A DNA stretch of 64,000 nucleotides from Candidatus Thorarchaeota archaeon (GTDB lineage: Archaea > Asgardarchaeota > Thorarchaeia > Thorarchaeales > Thorarchaeaceae), in assembly GCA_016933575.1 (NCBI GenBank), contig JAFGAR010000028.1:1-64000 (forward strand), given 5' to 3'. The notes under the pieces were generated by a model. It was not told the DNA's origin. It saw nothing but the letters and a program-made list of their open reading frames with translations, and ran no database searches. Positions 8,857 through 19,080 of the stretch are shown piece after piece; position 1 is the first letter of the stretch; every line of letters begins with the position of its first letter. Both the position numbers and the translations under genes were made by a program.

Positions 8857-11277
8857 CTAAGTACCTTTCCTCTTGTACAGAACTGTGAGGACGATTAGAA
8901 GTATTATAGCACCTCCACCTCCGACAGCAAGAATCATTCCAACAGGAAGTTCACCAGGAGGAGCTTCTACTTCAATCACAACGGTGATGGATGCAGTATT
9001 ACCATAAATGTCTGATACTGAGATAATGATTGCATACTCACCAATCGCTAGAGGAGCAGTATTGGTCAGCAGTCCTGTCGAACTTATGGCAAAATGAGCA
9101 GTATCGTTGACAATCCATTCATCTATGCCAGAAGGATCAGTTGCAGTATATTGGTTGGAAACATTCTCACCATCGACTAGAGTGATACTAACAGCTCCAG
9201 AGATTGTTGGAGGTGTGAGGTCCTCAACACTTGCAGAACTAGTATTACCCATCGAGTGACCAGAGATGTGGTAGACAACTAATTCGATTGTATGTGCACC
9301 ATGAGAGAGCTGTTCAACGATTAGCTCAATATCATCGCCATCCCAAGACTCAACGCCTTCGCTTTCACCATCGATGAAGAGTTCATAGTGGGATGGATTG
9401 AGTGCATATGCTTCCCACACCATGATATTTCCAAGTTCTAAGATCTCAAACTCAATTGGGCTGGGCCGTGTCAAATCCAAGCTTCTAGATGGATAGAGAT
9501 CTTGATTGTCAATACCAGTGTCTGTTGTGATGTTGTAATATCCAGTGTAGTTATAGTTATGCCAGTGATTACCAATGTGTGTGACATCATTGTACCACTT
9601 AAGAGGACCATCTGAGAACGTGTCTTGTTCCCAGGCATTCATAGTATTCCAGCCAATATCGTTCCCATAAATAGAACAATTACCACTAGCATCCATAATA
9701 ATCCCATATTCGTTATCGTAGATTATGTTACCAGTGACATTTGACCCAATATTCATGATGTCTAACCCACCCAGACATAGATAGATGACATTGTCGGAGA
9801 AGGTATTGTTATAGCATTCGTAGGACCCAATGCCGGTTTCGCAGTTATAGATCTCATTCCCGATGACCTCGTTCCAATCACCCCAGAATTCGATTCCATG
9901 GTCAACATGACCAGATATTTGATTATCGACAATACTACAATTGGAATAACCCTCAAGATAGATTCCGTAGTCGCCATTGTAATGGATTTGATTCTCAGAG
10001 ATAATGAGATTATTATAGACCACCGAAGGCGCTGATACAGGAATTTCGCTACTGCCAAACACCGAAGGCGCAGATGCAATGATTACAATACTGCCCATGT
10101 TATATGTTGCGTAGATTCCGACATCAGTATTGTTGAAGATATGATTGTTAGATATCTGAACTCTTTCAGAGTCTTCAATTGAAATTCCTGCAGGTGTGTT
10201 GTTCCAAAGTGAGTTATCAGAGATCACCCAATCCATCGCGAATCCTAGATAAATTCCGCAGATTGCATTTACAATGACTGGTTCCCAACCATTATCATAG
10301 ATATCATTTTGCAGGATGGTTCCATTGTGGGAATACATCACATCAATTCCATGATCTGCGCTACCATAGATTTCATTATCAAAGATGTAGACCCAATCCG
10401 ATAGCTCAACATAGATACCATTCCGAGTATTATCATAAATCTCGTTTCCTACGATTGAGGCGTATGGAGAACCATAAAGATGGATGCCACACATTGGACC
10501 AATGTAGAAGAAATTATTATGGATGATATTATCTTCAACTGTAAGATGGGGAGAGCTAACTGACCAGATTCCACTATTGGCACATTCTGATATATTATTA
10601 TGACTAATTGTTACAAAATGAGAATTATAGAGGTATACACCAGAGCCATAGTCTAAGAATGTCATGTTACAATTCGTTATCACTGTATTATTTGCCTCAT
10701 GGAGACCAATGCCTGTACCATAGCTATTATAGACAGTGCAGTCGTCGATTATTGACCCATCACAGTGAATAACATAGATACCCTCGTCCTCAATATCCGT
10801 AAGTGTACAACCCGTAACTGAGAGAGAGTCGATATCTTCTAGCTCCATGCCCAGATGTTTTGATTCAATTACAGTATCAACAATGGACGCCTGAGGGGCA
10901 TCGATGATACCAATCCCAAAGGATGTCCAGGCAGTGAGATCAGCTATATAGCATCCCCGTATTTCAAAGCATACAGTGACATGTTGTATCATGATACCAA
11001 TTACATCAGATGTGATATTATACCCCTCGATAATATATGGTGAACCTGGTGATCCATCTCCAGCCCAATCCTCATTGGTAGCCATTTGATCAAATGCTGT
11101 ATCGTTTAATATCCAGATTGGACCATGAGTTTCATAAGAAGGGATACTCACCTTCTTAGGATTATCAATTTGCAGAACCTTTGCTTCATTGTTAAATATT
11201 GGATTAACAGTTCCTAAGAGAAGCAAGGGTGTTACAAGTAGAATAAAAAGAATGAATGCTTTAGTGGTAGCCTTCAA
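8857..11277 (-). CDS. Secreted right-handed beta-helix protein with membrane anchor
   Basis: Signal peptide (AFILFILLVTPLLLLG), then about 450 residues of repeated parallel beta-helix turns of the NosD/CASH type, with recurring units like ISENQIHYNGDYGIYLEG. A cadherin-like/Ig module follows (DPSGIDEWIVNDTAHFAI to DIYGNTASITVVIEV), then a C-terminal helix and KRKGT. Start is TTG at 11277, with AGGAGG 8 nt upstream. Beta-helices of this type often bind or cleave polysaccharide, but no catalytic site is evident. The Ig-like module is shared with the protein at 37297-39477. Confidence 0.75.
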   Translation of the reverse strand: MKATTKAFILFILLVTPLLLLGTVNPIFNNEAKVLQIDNPKKVSIPSYETHGPIWILNDTAFDQMATNEDWAGDGSPGSPYIIEGYNITSDVIGIMIQHVTVCFEIRGCYIADLTAWTSFGIGIIDAPQASIVDTVIESKHLGMELEDIDSLSVTGCTLTDIEDEGIYVIHCDGSIIDDCTVYNSYGTGIGLHEANNTVITNCNMTFLDYGSGVYLYNSHFVTISHNNISECANSGIWSVSSPHLTVEDNIIHNNFFYIGPMCGIHLYGSPYASIVGNEIYDNTRNGIYVELSDWVYIFDNEIYGSADHGIDVMYSHNGTILQNDIYDNGWEPVIVNAICGIYLGFAMDWVISDNSLWNNTPAGISIEDSERVQISNNHIFNNTDVGIYATYNMGSIVIIASAPSVFGSSEIPVSAPSVVYNNLIISENQIHYNGDYGIYLEGYSNCSIVDNQISGHVDHGIEFWGDWNEVIGNEIYNCETGIGSYECYNNTFSDNVIYLCLGGLDIMNIGSNVTGNIIYDNEYGIIMDASGNCSIYGNDIGWNTMNAWEQDTFSDGPLKWYNDVTHIGNHWHNYNYTGYYNITTDTGIDNQDLYPSRSLDLTRPSPIEFEILELGNIMVWEAYALNPSHYELFIDGESEGVESWDGDDIELIVEQLSHGAHTIELVVYHISGHSMGNTSSASVEDLTPPTISGAVSITLVDGENVSNQYTATDPSGIDEWIVNDTAHFAISSTGLLTNTAPLAIGEYAIIISVSDIYGNTASITVVIEVEAPPGELPVGMILAVGGGGAIILLIVLTVLYKRKGT

Positions 11278-11383
11278 AAGTTGTTCCTCCTAATCAGAGA
11301 ATATTTTGTATATTGAAACAGAAGCTTATTAGTTATCCTTTTTTCAGGGATGTTCCCCAAAGGGATAATAAACTTCAACCGTG

Positions 11384-12010
11384 TTAATTGGTACCCTTTC
11401 TCTTTCTGACGAATCGGCTAATTGCGGTGAAATAGGCTAGTACAAGCATTATCAGAAATAGAACGACAATGAAGGGATTAGTGAAGTTAGCTCCAATTAG
11501 GAAACCATGGACAAATGCAAAGGTTAGAACCACATACATTGAGCCATGGAAATATCTCCAATACTTTGGAAGTTTGGTTCGAAGAAGACTTACCAAAACA
11601 GCGGTGTATGCGAGATACAATGCGGGTCTGCCAGCTAGGCTCCAGAAAGCATACCACGATGAAAAGTCTGGTACAAAGACAAGTAGACTTGCAGCATAGA
11701 TGGAGAATACAACAGGATGAATAGTTATCGAAACCATTCCAATTGCTGCAAAATAGTGATGTATCTTCAAAAAAGGTCTGTTGAAAATCTTTCTAACATC
11801 TCGGATGTAGTTAGAAAGAATTGTGGCAAAGAACATTGAAATGTACCCGTATAATGCTCCAAAACGAACGATTGTGAGGTATGGATTAGGTTCACCAATC
11901 GATAATATGATTACTCCAACCACGATATAGACAAGCATTATTACAAGACCAATTAGATACCTTACATACTCAGAGCTTTTTGTCATTCGTTTCAACACTG
12001 ACCACAACAA
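11384..12010 (-). CDS. Ferric-reductase-like transmembrane heme protein
   Basis: Six hydrophobic helices with paired histidines typical of the ferric reductase/MsrQ membrane domain: HHYFAAIGMVSITIHP in helix 3 and FHGSMYVVLTFAFVHG near the C-terminus, which would ligate two b-hemes. There is no flavin or NAD domain, so it would need a partner. A truncated second copy of its last ~94 residues lies at 35473-35754, with the motif SLAGRPALYL conserved. Confidence 0.7.
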   Translation of the reverse strand: MLWSVLKRMTKSSEYVRYLIGLVIMLVYIVVGVIILSIGEPNPYLTIVRFGALYGYISMFFATILSNYIRDVRKIFNRPFLKIHHYFAAIGMVSITIHPVVFSIYAASLLVFVPDFSSWYAFWSLAGRPALYLAYTAVLVSLLRTKLPKYWRYFHGSMYVVLTFAFVHGFLIGANFTNPFIVVLFLIMLVLAYFTAISRFVRKRKGTN

Positions 12011-12150
12011 ATGATAGTATGAATATATTTCATTTGGCTGGACAATACTTGATTACAACCAAGGCTAGAATTCTGTGCTTTAAGCATAGTATTCTTTGAT
12101 AAGCTGGTCTGTGGTTCTAAGTTCCTCTGCACCGAGTTATAGTCGCTCCA

Positions 12151-13398
12151 TCATTTCTTGATTCTTTTTGTTAATGTAGATACATCCAGGAATACATCAT
12201 CTATACTTAATTCCTGAACGTTTGCAGTATTTAATGGAGGCCCTTGATCAAGATCAACTCCAGATTTATAATCAAAGACTTCACTCAGTCGAGAGTTCAG
12301 TAGTGTGAATAGCTTAGTCAACGGAAGTTCCATTGGACAGGCATCCTGACACTGACCACAATTGACACACGAATCTCCAACATGTGCTAGTCTAGTTAAT
12401 GGGAAGAGTGAACTCGGAGGAATTACTCCAGCTTCAAGGAAATCTCTGTTTGCTTCTAATAGACATGTTTCGCAGTAGCAGATTGGACAGGCATCGCGAC
12501 AACCATAGCACTTGATGCATTTCTCAAACTCCTTCACCCAATATGCGAGTCTGTCAGAGTAACTCATCTCCATTATTGGATTGAAATCAATTGCCCTTTG
12601 CTCAGTAGCTCTATCTGTCCAAATTTTGTCCGTTTCATCACGAAGCAAAATACTCTCACGTGTGGGCTTTTCTACTTTGATGTACTTCTTTTCGATTGCT
12701 CGTTCAACAAGGATTTTGCCCTTCTCCGAACAAATTTCAATAAAAGTACTTGGTGTTTCCTCTGATTCTGTACCCCACTTTCCGCAGGCAATGTCTGCAA
12801 ATGTTGGTATTTTAATTTCACATCTCCTACAGTTGTCCCTTCGTCCAAGACCTTTCTTCTCTAACTTCAAGAGATTCAATGATTTCGACTTGCCATTTTT
12901 AAGATAGATTGTGAGTTTGTCACCATCGATATCTTCTCTCACAACATCATTTGAATCAACATTAAATTCATCTCGGAAGATTCTCCGGGCAATTGCTGGT
13001 TTAATAGTACCTGTACAATTTAGACCGATAAGATAGAGATTATCAATCTCAATTTGCTTCCGTTTCTGTAATTCAATGATAGACCGAATATCACAAGGTT
13101 TCCCGACCACTGCCAACTTTTGAGTAAAACCACCTGCCAGATATTCTTTCACAAATCGAGCAATGTTGGGTATTGAGCAATGAAGGGAACCTGTTGTTTC
13201 AAGCAAATCTTCAGGTTTTGTGATAAGAACAGGAATTCCTGAGAACCTATCACCGTTCTTCGATTTTATTGCTACAACACCATCTACTAATCCTGTTTCT
13301 AGAGCGCATTTGAGTATTGATGTCACGGCTCCACTGGATTCTACTCGTTGTGATATGGTCTCATCAAGAGATCGAACTATATACATAGTGTTACTCAT
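12151..13398 (-). CDS. fdhB: Formate dehydrogenase beta subunit, FrhB/FdhB family
   Basis: Residues 1-260 are the FrhB/FdhB flavin domain (KLAVVGKPCDIRSI, DNCRRCEIKIPTFADIACG), the part that in methanogen enzymes binds FAD and F420. The C-terminal part carries two [4Fe-4S] clusters of ferredoxin/HdrC type: CIKCYGCRDACPICYCETC and CVNCGQCQDACPMELP. Start ATG overlaps the fdhA stop by 4 bp, so translation is coupled. In the context of MvhD it should pass electrons between FdhA and F420 or heterodisulfide reductase. Electron acceptor is inferred, not shown. Confidence 0.85.
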   Translation of the reverse strand: MSNTMYIVRSLDETISQRVESSGAVTSILKCALETGLVDGVVAIKSKNGDRFSGIPVLITKPEDLLETTGSLHCSIPNIARFVKEYLAGGFTQKLAVVGKPCDIRSIIELQKRKQIEIDNLYLIGLNCTGTIKPAIARRIFRDEFNVDSNDVVREDIDGDKLTIYLKNGKSKSLNLLKLEKKGLGRRDNCRRCEIKIPTFADIACGKWGTESEETPSTFIEICSEKGKILVERAIEKKYIKVEKPTRESILLRDETDKIWTDRATEQRAIDFNPIMEMSYSDRLAYWVKEFEKCIKCYGCRDACPICYCETCLLEANRDFLEAGVIPPSSLFPLTRLAHVGDSCVNCGQCQDACPMELPLTKLFTLLNSRLSEVFDYKSGVDLDQGPPLNTANVQELSIDDVFLDVSTLTKRIKK

Positions 13399-15428
13399 TT
13401 GGAAACCTCCATCTTAACTGCACAGACTTTATACTCTGGCATTCCACAGTTTGGATCCAATACAGGATTGGTGATCTTATTTGCACAAGACTCGCTGAAA
13501 TGAAAAGGTAGAAAGACAAAACCTTCTGGAACATTATCAGTGACACGAGCCTCAGCTTCAATTCGACCACGTCTGGTAGTCAATAAAACTGTTGATCCTT
13601 CTCGAATACTCTGTAGAGCTGCGTCTTTAGGATTAATCTCGACATAAGCATCGGATACTTCAGCATCCAATTTTGGAGTCCTACGACTCATTGTTCCTGT
13701 ATGATAATGGAAAATGCTGCGTCCGGTTGAGAGTATGTAAGGATAGTCTTTGTCGGGTAACTCAGCAGGTGGAATATAATTTACGACCTGAAGATGTCCC
13801 AAACCATCTGGGGTGTTAAATTTCTCAGTGAAGAATGTACTTGTCCCAGGATGGTCCTCACTTGGACAAGGCCATTGAATACCTCCAAGAGTCTTATCTA
13901 ATCGTTCATAGGTTATACCTCTGTAGGATGGTACAACTCGTCGTATCTCCTCGAAAATCTCTTGTGGAGATGAGAAATCAAATTTCTCCTTGAAACCCAT
14001 ACGTTCGGCTACCTGAACGACAATCCACCAATCAGGTTTTGCTGTGCCAGGAGCCTCAATGAGCTGGTCAATCTTCTGGACTCTTCTGTCTACATAGGCA
14101 TGAGTGCCTTCTCTTTCAACCCAAGCACTGGCAGGTAATAGAACATCAGCCAATTGAGCTGTTTCAGTAGGAAATATATCTTGGACAATTAGCAGTTCCT
14201 TCTCCTGCAGAGACTTCTTTACATTATCAATGTCAGGGATAGCCATCATCGGATTTGTTCCGACAATCCATAGGTATTTTGTCTGTTGGATTAATTTTGT
14301 GTAGGGCAAACCAGGTTGGTCAGGAAGAGTCTGAACGCCCCAGAGTTCTGCAAACTTCTTATGAGGTTCGGCAGGTGTCCCCACTTTTTGGAATCCGGGA
14401 TAAAATACATTAAGGCATCCCATATCACCACTGCCTTCTCCATTTACCTGACCGCGTGTCGGACTCAAGCCAGTACCTGGACGACCATATTGACCAGTAA
14501 TAAGAGCCAATGTCGATAAAGCCCTAATCCCATCAGTCCCGCTAATGTGTTGATTCAACCCCTGATTGTACAAAACAGAACCTATTTTGGCTTTTGCAAA
14601 AATCTCTGCTGCGCGTTTCAACTTAGTGAGGGGAATTCCACATATCTTAGATAACTCATCTAAGTCTAATGAAGCAAGATGTGTTCGTAATTCCTCAATA
14701 CCGACTGTTCGGGTTTCAATAAATTCCTTGTTCTCAAGACCTTCATCAAGGATGATTTTCATTAGAGCATTGATAACAACAACATCGGTCCCTGATTTTA
14801 ATTGAAGGTGGACATCTGCAAGTTCTCTGGCTGTTACTGTTTTCCTCGGGTCCATCACTATTACTTTAGCTCCAGCAGCCTTTGCTCTCAGAGCTCTCTT
14901 GTACATCAGAGGAAAGGTCTCTTTCAGATTTATGCCTACAAGAAAGATACAGTCAACCTTCTCTAGATCAAGCTGAGAGATTGGCATCACTCCAGAGCCA
15001 ACAGTTGGACCAAGACCTGCTGCCGTAGAAGAATGGCAGATTCGACCACAATACTCGATGTTATTAGTTCCCATGACGACACGTGTGAACTTCTGTATGA
15101 CATAGGCATCCTCATTTGTGTTTTTCCCAGAAGCAAGCATTCCGAATTCATTGGGTCCTGCTTTTTTCAAATAGTCTGCAATGTAATCTAGAGCCTCGTT
15201 CCAACTGACTTCAACTAATCTACCGGATTTCCGTATCATGGGTGTCGTTAATCGGTCTTCAGCATAGAGAAACTGGTATGCGTTACGACCCTTAGGGCAA
15301 TTTCCCCCTTCATTGACAGGGTGATCTGATTGTGGCTCTTGATTGATGATCTTCCCATCTTCAATCACCAGATAGATCCCACATCCACAGCTACAATATG
15401 GACAGATTGCTTTTTCATACTGGATCAT
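13395..15428 (-). CDS. fdhA: Formate dehydrogenase alpha subunit, Mo/W-bisPGD
   Basis: N-terminal [4Fe-4S] motif CPYCSCGCGIYL, then the DMSO-reductase-family molybdopterin domains (YCGRICHSSTAAGLGPTVG, GTNPMMAIPDIDNV, PLARVTDNVPEG-like C-terminal cap). 677 aa is normal for archaeal FdhA. The active-site residue in ICHSS is Cys, not selenocysteine. It catalyses formate oxidation or CO2 reduction. Middle gene of mvhD-fdhA-fdhB, with 0-4 bp between genes. Confidence 0.9.
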   Translation of the reverse strand: MIQYEKAICPYCSCGCGIYLVIEDGKIINQEPQSDHPVNEGGNCPKGRNAYQFLYAEDRLTTPMIRKSGRLVEVSWNEALDYIADYLKKAGPNEFGMLASGKNTNEDAYVIQKFTRVVMGTNNIEYCGRICHSSTAAGLGPTVGSGVMPISQLDLEKVDCIFLVGINLKETFPLMYKRALRAKAAGAKVIVMDPRKTVTARELADVHLQLKSGTDVVVINALMKIILDEGLENKEFIETRTVGIEELRTHLASLDLDELSKICGIPLTKLKRAAEIFAKAKIGSVLYNQGLNQHISGTDGIRALSTLALITGQYGRPGTGLSPTRGQVNGEGSGDMGCLNVFYPGFQKVGTPAEPHKKFAELWGVQTLPDQPGLPYTKLIQQTKYLWIVGTNPMMAIPDIDNVKKSLQEKELLIVQDIFPTETAQLADVLLPASAWVEREGTHAYVDRRVQKIDQLIEAPGTAKPDWWIVVQVAERMGFKEKFDFSSPQEIFEEIRRVVPSYRGITYERLDKTLGGIQWPCPSEDHPGTSTFFTEKFNTPDGLGHLQVVNYIPPAELPDKDYPYILSTGRSIFHYHTGTMSRRTPKLDAEVSDAYVEINPKDAALQSIREGSTVLLTTRRGRIEAEARVTDNVPEGFVFLPFHFSESCANKITNPVLDPNCGMPEYKVCAVKMEVSK

Positions 15429-15875
15429 TTAATCTCCTCCAATTGTGTTTGGTCCAAGTTCCCGTACCCTCTTTGAAAAGTCGTTGACAACAGCGGCAAA
15501 TTTCCCTCCCTCAGATGCGGATACCCATTCTAAGCGAAGTCGATCAGGTTCAATCCCAATCGTTTCAAGAAGAGTCTTCAACATCATATACCTGCGTCGT
15601 GTGTAGAGATTTCCTGTCTTGTAATGACAGTCTCCAGGATGACAACCGGCAATAAGTACACCATCAGCACCCATCAGCAATGTCTTGATCACAACAGCTG
15701 GATTAATCCTGCTTGAGCAATTCACCCGAATTGCATGTACATCAGGAGAGTATTGAAGTCTACTCGTTCCTGCCAAGTCAGCTCCTGCATAGCTACACCA
15801 ATTGCATAGAAACGCTATTATTCGAGGTTTAAAAGGCTCTTCGTGGGTTATCGTTGTTATGTCTGCTTGCTCCAT
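15429..15875 (-). CDS. mvhD: MvhD/HdrE-like [2Fe-2S] electron-transfer subunit (formate dehydrogenase-linked)
   Basis: 148 aa of the F420-non-reducing hydrogenase delta subunit family: FLCNWCSYAGADLAGTSR, the RVNCSSRINP Cys, and AGCHPGDCHY, the cysteines that bind the [2Fe-2S] cluster. MvhD connects a hydrogenase or formate dehydrogenase to HdrA. The copy in the hydrogenase operon (44632-45078) is a close paralog. Its position ahead of fdhA suggests a formate dehydrogenase that docks on Hdr, as in Methanococcus and Methanospirillum. Confidence 0.85.
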   Translation of the reverse strand: MEQADITTITHEEPFKPRIIAFLCNWCSYAGADLAGTSRLQYSPDVHAIRVNCSSRINPAVVIKTLLMGADGVLIAGCHPGDCHYKTGNLYTRRRYMMLKTLLETIGIEPDRLRLEWVSASEGGKFAAVVNDFSKRVRELGPNTIGGD

Positions 15876-15953
15876 TGCTGCTCACTTCTCTTTTTGTTAT
15901 CAATTTTTGTTCAGAAGGATATAATGAATCAGTATTCGGTACCTGAAAATTGT

Positions 15954-15963
15954 CATATATTAA
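15954..15963 (-). promoter_or_regulatory. Probable TATA box of the formate dehydrogenase operon
   Basis: TTAATATATG on the minus strand lies about 80 nt upstream of the mvhD start. The rest of the 294-bp gap (15876-16169) shows no gene. Confidence 0.4.
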
Positions 15964-16169
15964 TACATCTACTACGGAAAACGAAACAACATTAATAGTT
16001 ACATTTTGAAACTAGATTCTCCGTGCATTGATTTAAGCCCACAAGTCCAGCTAATCATATGTTCTCAAAGAAATTGCGTATTCAGAAATAGAATCCTGTC
16101 TATATGAAGGAAATTGCCCAATCGCGTAAATCTAATAGATAATTGGATATGGAAATATATCGGGATTAT

Positions 16170-17390
16170 CTAGAAAAATGATGGACCAGATTCGTATTGG
16201 TGTTTTGGAGGCTCGATATCTGCAGTATCTCTTGCTGATAAGACTTCGATAAGTCTATACTTTGATGAACCCATACCTCTAACCTCACCAAATTGTGTAA
16301 CTTTGTATGGATCTTTGTAGGGACCATGAATTAGTTGGAATGGATGCAATTTGGCTCTTAGATTTGGGTTCACTCGCATATACCGTTCTGGAATCTTCTT
16401 GAGTACAGACTCGTTGAGACCCTGTTTAGAAATTAGATCTAAAGATGCAGTATCCACAGCAACTATGTCTCTGCTTCCAACAATCCCAATATCATCAATT
16501 ACTGCAGGCATCGCCATTCCCATGCAATCGCAGAAAGGTGTGATGTCAAGTAGGAAGTTGAGATGGAAGATTTTAGATTCATCAAAACTATCAAGGATAA
16601 TCTTTGCTGCAGCTGCCATCAACTCTTGAAATGAATCAAAATTACCCTCTTGAATGGTCCATCCAGTAACACCACCATCAGCCTCAATACAGAGTTGTTT
16701 TCCACCATGACATTGATCACATTCATAGAATTCAAGTGATGCCTTCCCAGTACTATCATTCCAAGCAGGAGCCTTTCTTGGGCATGCTGTTCTAAGCTTC
16801 TCTAGATGATCCTTGGTCATTTTTGTTTCATCAAAGTACTTGTCACGTTGAACGACACCATGAATGGTCTGCCATCTAGTAGGTCCACTGTATCCTCCTA
16901 AAGCGATGTTCTTGAAAGCACCTCCATAGCCACAACTACCATGACCTTTGGAGTGTGTGAGATTGACAAGGACATCAGCATCCAATAGAGCTCCAGCAGC
17001 ATAGAGACTCTTCACTCCTTCAATGTCAACCTTTTTCTTCTGAACATAGCCATCATGCACACCTGCAACAGGGATAATTGGACATCCGCAGGTCTCTTGC
17101 GTATAACCTCGCTCAGCAGCATTATACACCGCAGTGGGATTATCACACACAAATGGAAATGCTCCCTGTTTCTTAACAGCTTCAACAACTCTTCGCACAA
17201 AAAATACTGGGACTGTCTGATATCCATCATTGAAACCTAGGTGCATCTTGACCGCAACCTTATCCCTCTTCTTAATCGTACTCAAGTCAAGAAGCTCTAG
17301 TATCTTGTCGAGTTTTTCACTCATATTGGCAAAACGGGATGTGACTCCAGATATGGTGGATCCAAAGTAGACTTCTGGTTCCGATGTCAT
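16170..17390 (-). CDS. DUF362 protein (copy 1)
   Basis: A DUF362 protein of 406 aa with VAVKMHLGFNDGYQTVP, the LVNLTHSKGHGSCGYGGAFKN segment and Cys-rich stretches CDQCHGGKQLC and DITPFCDCMG. Many DUF362 proteins carry ferredoxin clusters; here only these scattered cysteines are seen. Function unknown. The ATG at 17390 is preferred to 17396: GAGGA lies 6 nt before it and the paralog at 21039-22259 starts at the same residue. The two copies are similar throughout, so duplication is recent relative to family age. Confidence 0.75.
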   Translation of the reverse strand: MTSEPEVYFGSTISGVTSRFANMSEKLDKILELLDLSTIKKRDKVAVKMHLGFNDGYQTVPVFFVRRVVEAVKKQGAFPFVCDNPTAVYNAAERGYTQETCGCPIIPVAGVHDGYVQKKKVDIEGVKSLYAAGALLDADVLVNLTHSKGHGSCGYGGAFKNIALGGYSGPTRWQTIHGVVQRDKYFDETKMTKDHLEKLRTACPRKAPAWNDSTGKASLEFYECDQCHGGKQLCIEADGGVTGWTIQEGNFDSFQELMAAAAKIILDSFDESKIFHLNFLLDITPFCDCMGMAMPAVIDDIGIVGSRDIVAVDTASLDLISKQGLNESVLKKIPERYMRVNPNLRAKLHPFQLIHGPYKDPYKVTQFGEVRGMGSSKYRLIEVLSARDTADIEPPKHQYESGPSFF

Positions 17391-17563
17391 TTCCATTCCT
17401 CTTCAGTTCATGTAACAAAATATGTTACCTGCAATGGTTTGTTGATTGAACCATATAAGTATGACTGTCTGCATAATTGCCAAGAAACATCGTGAATCTT
17501 CCATAGAGATAGCATTTGCGTTCTACATTCAACTAATAACTCAGTTCGGAAAATGGATTGGTT

Positions 17564-18082
17564 ATGGACGCACTGGAAGCAATTTACACAAGACGAAGTA
17601 TACGCAAGTTCGTTATGAAGGAAATTCCTGATGATGATGTAACTAAAATTTTGAAGGCAGGCATGTCGGCTCCAACAGCTGGCAATCAGAAACCATGGCA
17701 ATTTATCGTACTCAGAGAGAGAACTGCATTTGAACAGGTCATTGAAGCCAATCCATATTCAAAGCAGATGCTACCTGACGTCCCTGTAGCGATAATGGTC
17801 TGTTTTGACAAGAATCGAGAGAAATACGAGAATCGATGGCAGATGGACTGCGCAAATGCAACATTGAGTATGTTACTTGCTACTCATGGTTTAGGGTATG
17901 GGGGACTTTGGCTTGAGATATACCCGGTTCAAGAGCGTATCAAGATGATACAGAAATCATTTGGAATTCCCGAGTCAGTGATTCCGTTTGCATTGGTCGC
18001 AGTTGGTCACGCAGCTGAGATGAAGTCATATGTTGAGAAGTACGATGAGAGTATTATCCATTATAATAGATGGAAAGAGTGA
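17564..18082 (+). CDS. Nitroreductase family protein
   Basis: FMN-dependent nitroreductase fold: IYTRRSIRKF at the start, SAPTAGNQKPWQFIVL, and the later GYGGLWLEIYP segment. 173 aa fits small nitroreductases that use NAD(P)H to reduce nitro or quinone compounds or dehalogenate; the true substrate is unknown. ATG at 17564 is chosen because it directly precedes the first helix (MDALEAIYTRRS). Divergent from the DUF362 gene, with a 174-bp promoter gap. Confidence 0.85.
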   Translation: MDALEAIYTRRSIRKFVMKEIPDDDVTKILKAGMSAPTAGNQKPWQFIVLRERTAFEQVIEANPYSKQMLPDVPVAIMVCFDKNREKYENRWQMDCANATLSMLLATHGLGYGGLWLEIYPVQERIKMIQKSFGIPESVIPFALVAVGHAAEMKSYVEKYDESIIHYNRWKE

Positions 18083-18118
18083 ATTTGGATAACAAGCAAG
18101 AGAGCCTTGAGAAGACTT

Positions 18119-19009
18119 TCATGATTTGTATTCTTTGACATATTTGTCAGCACATTCATTCGAGCAGAATGACTGAGTCTTCTTCTCGACCTCACGGAAG
18201 ATCATAGAACTAGGTAGGATTGGATCCCCACAATATGAACAGACACTGTTCATATCAGGAGTGGGTCCACAACAGGGAGTGAGAACAATCCCTTTGATCT
18301 CACGTTGTATTATAATGAACTCTTCATTATCTGAGAGGAAAATATACGAGAGACCCTGTAGGAAATCACTTAGAGCTGTTGATTCGACATCTACTTCTTT
18401 GAGATGCATTGCTAGATACTCCATAGCTTCATCGACCATCTCAATCTGTCGTATCATTAGATCTTCAAGATGATGCCAGTTCTTGTCACTGAGTTCAATC
18501 TCAAGACCCTCTCGGAAGATCTTGAGATATGTATCAACAACATCTCCACTCATCTTCGAATCAACTACGACAAACACTTTCGCCGTCCGTCTATAATAGA
18601 CACCACGCTTGCTTTTACTATCACCTTCATCTCTAGTTGCGAATTCTTCCACTAGACCCTGTTCTACGAGTTTTGGTAAATGGTAATAGCAATTATACTT
18701 TGAGACTTCAATCTCTGGTAGGTATTGCTCAACATTAGCAACAATCTCGGGGACTGTCAACCAGAAGCGTTGTGTCTTCTTCTCTTCGACAACAGTTGTT
18801 CTGACCTTCGTACCATCAGGTCGAGTCGTCTCTTCAGAGGTCGTATTCTCTTCAATGACCTCTTTTCCATATCTCAAAGCAACAAGAATGGCACGTCGTA
18901 TTGGATCAATAAAAGACTCAACAAGTTCGGGGTCAGTAACGGGAACATAACTACGCACCTTTGTGTCAGGTAGCTCGGATAGCGATTCATAAGACAAGGA
19001 AACCACCAT
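18119..19009 (-). CDS. Winged-helix regulator with C-terminal TRASH-like zinc finger
   Basis: N-terminal ArsR-like wHTH (DPIRRAILVAL; LPEIEVSKYNCYYHLPKLVEQGLVEE), a central helical part, and a C-terminal CSYCGDPILP ... SFCSNECADKY zinc finger of the TRASH/YHS type found in metal-sensing archaeal regulators. A charged insert separates helices 1 and 2 of the HTH. It probably senses metal or redox state. The upstream palindromes at 19081-19137 are likely binding sites. It shares the promoter region with a putative small RNA. Confidence 0.7.
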   Translation of the reverse strand: MVVSLSYESLSELPDTKVRSYVPVTDPELVESFIDPIRRAILVALRYGKEVIEENTTSEETTRPDGTKVRTTVVEEKKTQRFWLTVPEIVANVEQYLPEIEVSKYNCYYHLPKLVEQGLVEEFATRDEGDSKSKRGVYYRRTAKVFVVVDSKMSGDVVDTYLKIFREGLEIELSDKNWHHLEDLMIRQIEMVDEAMEYLAMHLKEVDVESTALSDFLQGLSYIFLSDNEEFIIIQREIKGIVLTPCCGPTPDMNSVCSYCGDPILPSSMIFREVEKKTQSFCSNECADKYVKEYKS

Positions 19010-19080
19010 TTGTGTATCATGTGCACTTGATAATGTCTATTGTTTGTTTTGTGAACTTATATTACTTTCTCTCGATGTTA

